Of a stretch of 9,435 nt of DNA, positions 6,211 through 9,435 are shown in pieces. The stretch is taken from positions 1-9,435 of the forward strand of contig CAZIHR010000109.1 of the NCBI GenBank assembly GCA_964538885.1. The letters are read 5' to 3'. Under the pieces are notes generated by a model. The model was given only the letters and a program-made list of their open reading frames with translations. It had not been told where the DNA came from and made no database searches. The first letter of the stretch is position 1, and each line of letters begins with the position of its first letter. Origin of the DNA: JAPOPJ01 sp964538885 (GTDB taxonomy: Archaea; Thermoproteota; Nitrososphaeria; Nitrososphaerales; Nitrosopumilaceae). The translations under genes and the position numbers were made by a program.

Positions 6211-6411
6211 TTACTTCTTTCTTATTCCACCTTTGACATATTTTTTGGTCCATTTCAGCTTTCTTGGATCTCGCTTTAGTACCAACGCATTCTTTTTACA
6301 TTTTGCAGAGCAGAACCACAGCACTGTTCCATCATTTTTTGCAAGCATTGTACCAGAACCCTTAGCAACGGGTCGATCACAGAAATTGCACGGTTTTACT
6401 AAAAGACTCAT
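6211..6411 (-). CDS. rpl24e: Large-subunit ribosomal protein eL24 (L24e)
   Basis: This 66-aa basic protein has a four-cysteine zinc-finger: CNFC (C8, C11) and CSAKC (C34, C38), within the family pattern FCDRPV...WFCSAKCKKN. The C-terminus is rich in Lys/Arg (RDPRKLKWTKKYVKGGIRKK), as expected for rRNA binding. Length is normal for archaeal L24e. The ATG start lies 10 nt after the S28e stop, and NDK starts one base after its own stop. Confidence 0.97.
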   Translation of the reverse strand: MSLLVKPCNFCDRPVAKGSGTMLAKNDGTVLWFCSAKCKKNALVLKRDPRKLKWTKKYVKGGIRKK

Positions 6412-6421
6412 TATGACTCAA

Positions 6422-6634
6422 CTATTTTATCTTCTTTGCCTCGCGCTCGGTCTCTCTTAACATCAAGATCTCACCAATTCTGATGGATCCCTTTACATTA
6501 CGTGTAAGTATGCGGCCCTTGTCCTTGCCTGTGAGAATTTTGACCCTCACCTGAATCACTTCACCAGCAATGCCAGTCCTTCCGACAATTTGAATAACCT
6601 CTGACTGGGTTATCTCTTCACTGGTTTCGCTCAT
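6422..6634 (-). CDS. rps28e: Small-subunit ribosomal protein eS28 (S28e)
   Basis: This 70-aa ribosomal protein with an OB-type fold binds near the mRNA exit region of the 30S subunit. Family features are the central IVGRTGIAGEVIQVRVKIL segment, RILTRNVKGSIRIGEILML, and the conserved acidic-basic tail RETEREAKKIK. Its ATG overlaps the L7Ae stop codon as ATGA (6631-6634), which indicates translational coupling. Length is typical for the family. Confidence 0.97.
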   Translation of the reverse strand: MSETSEEITQSEVIQIVGRTGIAGEVIQVRVKILTGKDKGRILTRNVKGSIRIGEILMLRETEREAKKIK

Positions 6635-7026
6635 TGATCAGTCTTTCCACCTTTAATTTTTTCAATTGAGGATACCACCTGATCAACTATATGTTGTGCA
6701 TCCCCTGCATCTAAAATTGCTGCAGCTGCAGATGTGATGTCGATTCCTAGTGAGTTACCTAGTTCCTGTTTGCTTGGCACAAATGCATATGCGACACCCT
6801 GTTCCTCACACAGGATTGGTAGGTGTGCTACTACCTCGGGCGGTTCTACATCCTCTGCAATCACAATCAGCTTGCTAGTGCCACGTTCTATTGCTTTTGT
6901 GGCCTCGTTTGTCCCCTTTCTTACTTTACCGCTGGTAGATGCTACTCGTACAGCTTCCAGTATGGGATTGACCAAATCCCCCGGAGTTTCAAATTTAACA
7001 TAATATGCCTTACCCAACTGTGTCAC
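6631..7026 (-). CDS. rpl7ae: Ribosomal protein L7Ae (eL8), kink-turn RNA binder
   Basis: This 131-aa protein binds kink-turns in 23S rRNA and, in archaea, is also a core subunit of box C/D and H/ACA RNPs and RNase P. Diagnostic motifs are KGTNEATKAIERG (37-49), IAEDVEPPEVVAHLPILCEE (56-75) and AFVPSKQELG (81-90). The start is GTG at 7026, placed 30 nt after the phosphohexomutase stop. The short gap may hold a leader or internal promoter elements, but I see no clear TATA box there. The gene overlaps rps28e by four bases. Confidence 0.97.
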   Translation of the reverse strand: MTQLGKAYYVKFETPGDLVNPILEAVRVASTSGKVRKGTNEATKAIERGTSKLIVIAEDVEPPEVVAHLPILCEEQGVAYAFVPSKQELGNSLGIDITSAAAAILDAGDAQHIVDQVVSSIEKIKGGKTDQ

Positions 7027-7056
7027 CCTTAGGGATCATTCTCCATTGCGATCATG

Positions 7057-8424
7057 CTAATCTTTGGTTTTAAAAGTGTTGTCTGCAAAGATGGATTTTA
7101 TTTTTTGTAGGTATTCAAAGATCAGTGCATCTAACTCGTCTTGACTCTGTCCTTCTGCATACACTCTGACTATCGGCTCTGTTCCACTTGGACGTATCAT
7201 GACCCAGCTTTTAGGACCCGTTGTGATCTTTATTCCCTCAGTAGTGTCAACTCTGGGAAATTCTTTGGCAAGCTGTTCTATAATGAACTTTGCCTGTTGT
7301 GGGTCGCATCGAACTTTATCTTTGGCAGTAAATGATTGTGGGACTTTAAGACTCAAATTTGATAGTGATTTTCCAGAACATGCAATACGATCCAGCACAA
7401 GTGCCAAGGTCATCGCACCATCACGAACTTGATTATGTGTGCCGAACATAAATCCGCCGTTCTCCTCAAATCCGACCAGCGCACCTTCTGTAACCATCCT
7501 GCGTGATACCTCTACGCTTCCCACTTTAGTACGAATAACTTGTGATTTGTATTCTGCCGCCAGTTCCTCAATACTTGAGCCCGAATTGATGCAGGTGACT
7601 ATCTTGGAGCTTGGATTTTTCATTAGTAGGTGCTTTGCAAGTATCAATGCTGACTTGTCTCCAGTCATGATCGTTCCCTTTTCGTCACAAAATATGCTTC
7701 TATCACCATCCCCGTCAAATGCAATTCCAAGATCTGCATTATTCAACAACACTGCATCAGAAAGTCCAGCAAGGTTCTGTGGGGTGGGTTCAGGGCCACG
7801 CCCTGGAAATTCGCCATCAATATTTTGATTGATTAAGATTGTCTTGCATCCTAACATCTCTGCAAGCATTGGAGCGGCCACTGCCTGTGCTCCGTTTCCA
7901 ATATCCAATACAATGCTGAAATTCTTTGCTTGAATCTTTTTTATATCTACATGTGTCGCAATGGCCTTGACATATGCAGGAATCACATCGTCGTCACATC
8001 CTACAGTTCCATATTTCTCCCCCGCAGTCCATCGTTTCTGTAAGAATATGTCTTCTACAACCAATTCATCTTCTCTGGATATTTCCACTCCATCACTTGC
8101 GATAGGTTTGATCCCATTGTATTGGGGTGGATTATGTGATGCAGTTACCATGATTCCACCCATATATTCTCGCTCTTTGACAGCGTACTCCAAACATGGT
8201 GTTGGAATCAGCCCTGCCTTGTTACAGTCTAGTCCTGTATAGTTCAGTGCAGCGCATACAATCTTGCTGATCACATGACTCGATCTACGTCCGTCATGGC
8301 CAACCAAAATGGGTCCCTTTTCAAAGTATGTTGCAATTGCAAGTGTCATGTCATGAATGAATTCTAACGTGATATCGTCTGGAAATATACCGCGTATGCC
8401 ATTGGTGCCAAAAAATTGTGCCAC
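7057..8424 (-). CDS. glmM: Phosphohexomutase, probably phosphoglucosamine mutase
   Basis: This 455-aa enzyme of the alpha-D-phosphohexomutase superfamily shows all four active-site loops. They are the phosphoserine loop TASHNP (94-99, S96), metal loop DGDGDR (237-242), sugar-specificity loop GFEENGGF (318-325), and phosphate-binding loop RPSGTEP (411-417). It starts FFGTNGIRG, as expected. The family interconverts hexose 1- and 6-phosphates. Archaeal members are often annotated glucosamine or mannose mutases, and substrate cannot be settled from sequence alone; the EENGG loop does not fix it. It is the first gene of the operon. The start is GTG at 8424, with a TATA-like box about 22 nt upstream, consistent with leaderless transcription. 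Its product feeds UDP-N-acetylglucosamine or nucleotide-sugar synthesis, for example for glycosylation of surface proteins. Confidence 0.9.
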   Translation of the reverse strand: MAQFFGTNGIRGIFPDDITLEFIHDMTLAIATYFEKGPILVGHDGRRSSHVISKIVCAALNYTGLDCNKAGLIPTPCLEYAVKEREYMGGIMVTASHNPPQYNGIKPIASDGVEISREDELVVEDIFLQKRWTAGEKYGTVGCDDDVIPAYVKAIATHVDIKKIQAKNFSIVLDIGNGAQAVAAPMLAEMLGCKTILINQNIDGEFPGRGPEPTPQNLAGLSDAVLLNNADLGIAFDGDGDRSIFCDEKGTIMTGDKSALILAKHLLMKNPSSKIVTCINSGSSIEELAAEYKSQVIRTKVGSVEVSRRMVTEGALVGFEENGGFMFGTHNQVRDGAMTLALVLDRIACSGKSLSNLSLKVPQSFTAKDKVRCDPQQAKFIIEQLAKEFPRVDTTEGIKITTGPKSWVMIRPSGTEPIVRVYAEGQSQDELDALIFEYLQKIKSIFADNTFKTKD

Positions 8425-8441
8425 AATCTTATTTGATATTA

Positions 8442-8449
8442 GATAAATT
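8442..8449 (-). promoter_or_regulatory. TATA-like box of the glmM-ribosomal-infB operon
   Basis: On the - strand the sequence reads AATTTATC here, about 18-25 nt before the GTG start at 8424. That suits an archaeal TATA box with a leaderless mRNA. A second AT-rich stretch further upstream (GGATAAAAATTACG on the - strand, around 8485-8500) could be an alternative promoter. The remaining intergenic DNA to 8570 shows no gene. Confidence 0.4.
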
Positions 8450-8570
8450 TGTGTGTATGCAGAGATACGTGGTCACCTAGTGCGTAATTTTTATCCTTTT
8501 TGCAGGAAAATTTCTGTTTACTGATCTAAATACTATCAGTTAAGCTAGATGTTGTTGAAAGATATTACAT

Positions 8571-8647
8571 CTATGTTAACCATCCCGCCGTTTTATTGTA
8601 AGCTGTCGTGATTCGCTTTCGTTCCATGCCTAGTAAACATTGGTAAG
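8571..8647 (-). repeat. 77-bp terminal repeat of the IS110 element, right copy
   Basis: This is the inverted partner of 61-137, with 74/77 identity. The three mismatches correspond to left-copy positions 65, 72 and 106. It ends in ACATAG on the - strand and directly adjoins the intergenic region upstream of glmM. The two arms are separated by about 8.4 kb, so recombination between them would invert everything from 138 to 8570. Confidence 0.9.
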
Positions 8648-8695
8648 ATGTATAGTTGATACTATAACATGAAATGCGCAGGCAAACATATTGGT
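8571..8695 (-). ncRNA. Candidate bridge/seeker RNA region of the right IS110 copy (speculative)
   Basis: These 125 nt between the transposase stop and the element end hold the conserved block and occupy the position where IS1111-group elements encode their guide RNA. In outer stretches it differs from the left copy, which might include target-specifying bases. No hairpin or RNA promoter was identified by eye, so the call is positional only. Confidence 0.25.
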
Positions 8696-9435
8696 CTAAC
8701 CGGCACGTTTCATGGTGCGGAGCTTCTTTTGGTATAGTTTATCATTACGGGATTGATAATCTAGTTTAGTGTGAAACATGTGCCACATTATGGCGATCAT
8801 TCTGTTGGCCACCACAATTATAGCTATAGTATATTTGTCTGCATGTCTTTTTTTGACATACTAGTAGATTGCCTTCATCTTGGGATCATGTTGCACTGCA
8901 ATGTTTGCCACCTCACACATGATTTAATTGACAAGCTTGTTGCGGTCAATCTTTTTGATCTTTCCCACGAACTTTTTGTCTCCAGACTGGTGTATGGTTG
9001 GACACAAACCAGCCCATGATACTAACTTTTTTGGATTGGCAAATCTGCCAATATCGGCAATCTCTACTGCCAAAAGTAGTGCTGAGAATATCCCGACACC
9101 AGTCATGCTGGTAAGCAGTCGTGCATACTCGTTGTTGTTGGCCTCTGCTGCAAGTGTTTTATCCAATGTCTCAATCTCATCTGTTGCAAATTGTATCTGT
9201 CGCGCATACTGCTTCAGCATTATATTGTGGTGTATGGATTCCAGTTCCAGGGATTCCATCTGTTTTATGGCATCTGGGTGATACATTGTTCTTGCATCTA
9301 TCTTTTTGCCATAAGTGTCAAGCAGGCTGTGTACCCTGTTTATTATGACTGTCCTGCCCTGCACAAGCCTTATGCGCTGCCTGATTAGACTTCGCAGACC
9401 ACGTATGCCAGCATCTGGCACATAACATTCAGGTA
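8696..9435 (-). pseudogene. IS110-family transposase with two in-frame stop codons (5' part outside the window)
   Basis: From the right edge the frame reads PECYVPDAGIRGLRSL, a basic linker helix typical of IS110 transposases. It continues to the C-terminal Transposase_20 domain: LTSMTGVGIFSALLLAVEIA, then IGRFANPKKLVSWAGLCP and HQSGDKKFVGKI. The serine in QSG lies in the conserved motif of that domain. The frame is interrupted by TAA at 8924-8926 and TAG at 8861-8863. The same frame nevertheless continues with family-like sequence (IMCEVANIAVQHDPKMKAIY, then YVKKRHADKYT, then MWHMFH) to a terminal TAG at 8696-8698 after R-A-G. The gene therefore appears recently inactivated by point mutations without frameshifts. 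The valine codon GTG at 9419-9421 is internal, not a start. Confidence 0.88.

Larger units (their letters stand above)
8571..9435 (-). mobile_element. IS110-family insertion sequence, - strand copy, truncated by the window edge
   Basis: It contains the C-terminal two thirds or so of an IS110-type transposase (8696 to the window edge), followed by 125 nt of non-coding 3' sequence. The left boundary is set at 8571 because identity with the copy at 1-137 stops exactly there. The 3' non-coding region ends in the conserved 77-nt block. IS110 elements usually lack conventional terminal inverted repeats and target duplications; I see neither here. The other end and the N-terminal RuvC-like domain are outside the window. 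Confidence 0.8.

Noticed and set aside
4025..8242. Several + strand open frames of 60-130 codons opposite infB, ndk, rpl7ae and glmM
   Set aside because: They are antisense to well-conserved genes, contain no recognisable motifs, and arise from the coding bias of the opposite strand.
8928..9281. A 117-codon + strand frame in the IS110 region
   Set aside because: It is antisense to the transposase remnant, whose family motifs are clear on the - strand.
1..9435. A composite transposon bounded by the two IS110 copies
   Set aside because: The interval contains an essential, conserved archaeal ribosomal/aIF5B operon, the copies have diverged, and IS110 elements do not normally mobilise DNA between two copies. 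Independent insertions are simpler.

Overview
The window looks archaeal, most likely an ammonia-oxidising Nitrososphaerota (thaumarchaeote, Nitrosopumilus-like). The evidence is a eukaryote-type ribosomal protein cluster (eL8/L7Ae, eS28, eL24) joined to NDK and aIF5B, AT-rich DNA, frequent GTG/TTG starts, and TATA-like boxes about 22-30 nt upstream of several start codons, as expected for leaderless archaeal transcripts. The genus is an inference.

Layout. (1) Positions 1-137 are the 3' tail of an IS110-family insertion sequence on the + strand, including the last three codons and stop of its transposase. (2) Positions 280-2002 hold a tightly coupled two-gene + strand module: an OLD/AAA_15-type ABC ATPase followed one base later by a PIN-domain nuclease. 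This is the most interesting candidate in the window for an undescribed defence or toxin-type system. (3) Positions 2070-3487 are a decayed IS5-family element with recognisable terminal inverted repeats and a multiply frameshifted transposase. (4) Positions 3625-4023 encode a thioredoxin whose stop codon overlaps that of the convergent aIF5B gene. (5) Positions 8424 down to 4020 on the - strand form a compact core operon: phosphohexomutase (glmM type), L7Ae, S28e, L24e, NDK and aIF5B. (6) From 8571 to the right edge lies a second IS110-family copy on the - strand, with a transposase broken by two in-frame stops.

The two IS110 copies face each other. Their last 77 bp are 74/77 identical, while the sequence just inside is only about 70% identical, and both stop matching at the same base. 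This defines the element end and points to a constrained non-coding terminus, possibly a bridge/seeker RNA. The ATPase-PIN module lies between IS remnants next to a conserved housekeeping cluster, which suggests accessory DNA inserted beside core genes. A 21-nt motif plus a TATA-like box is shared by the region upstream of the ATPase gene and the thioredoxin promoter. This could mean common regulation, or it could be a footprint of how the module was acquired.
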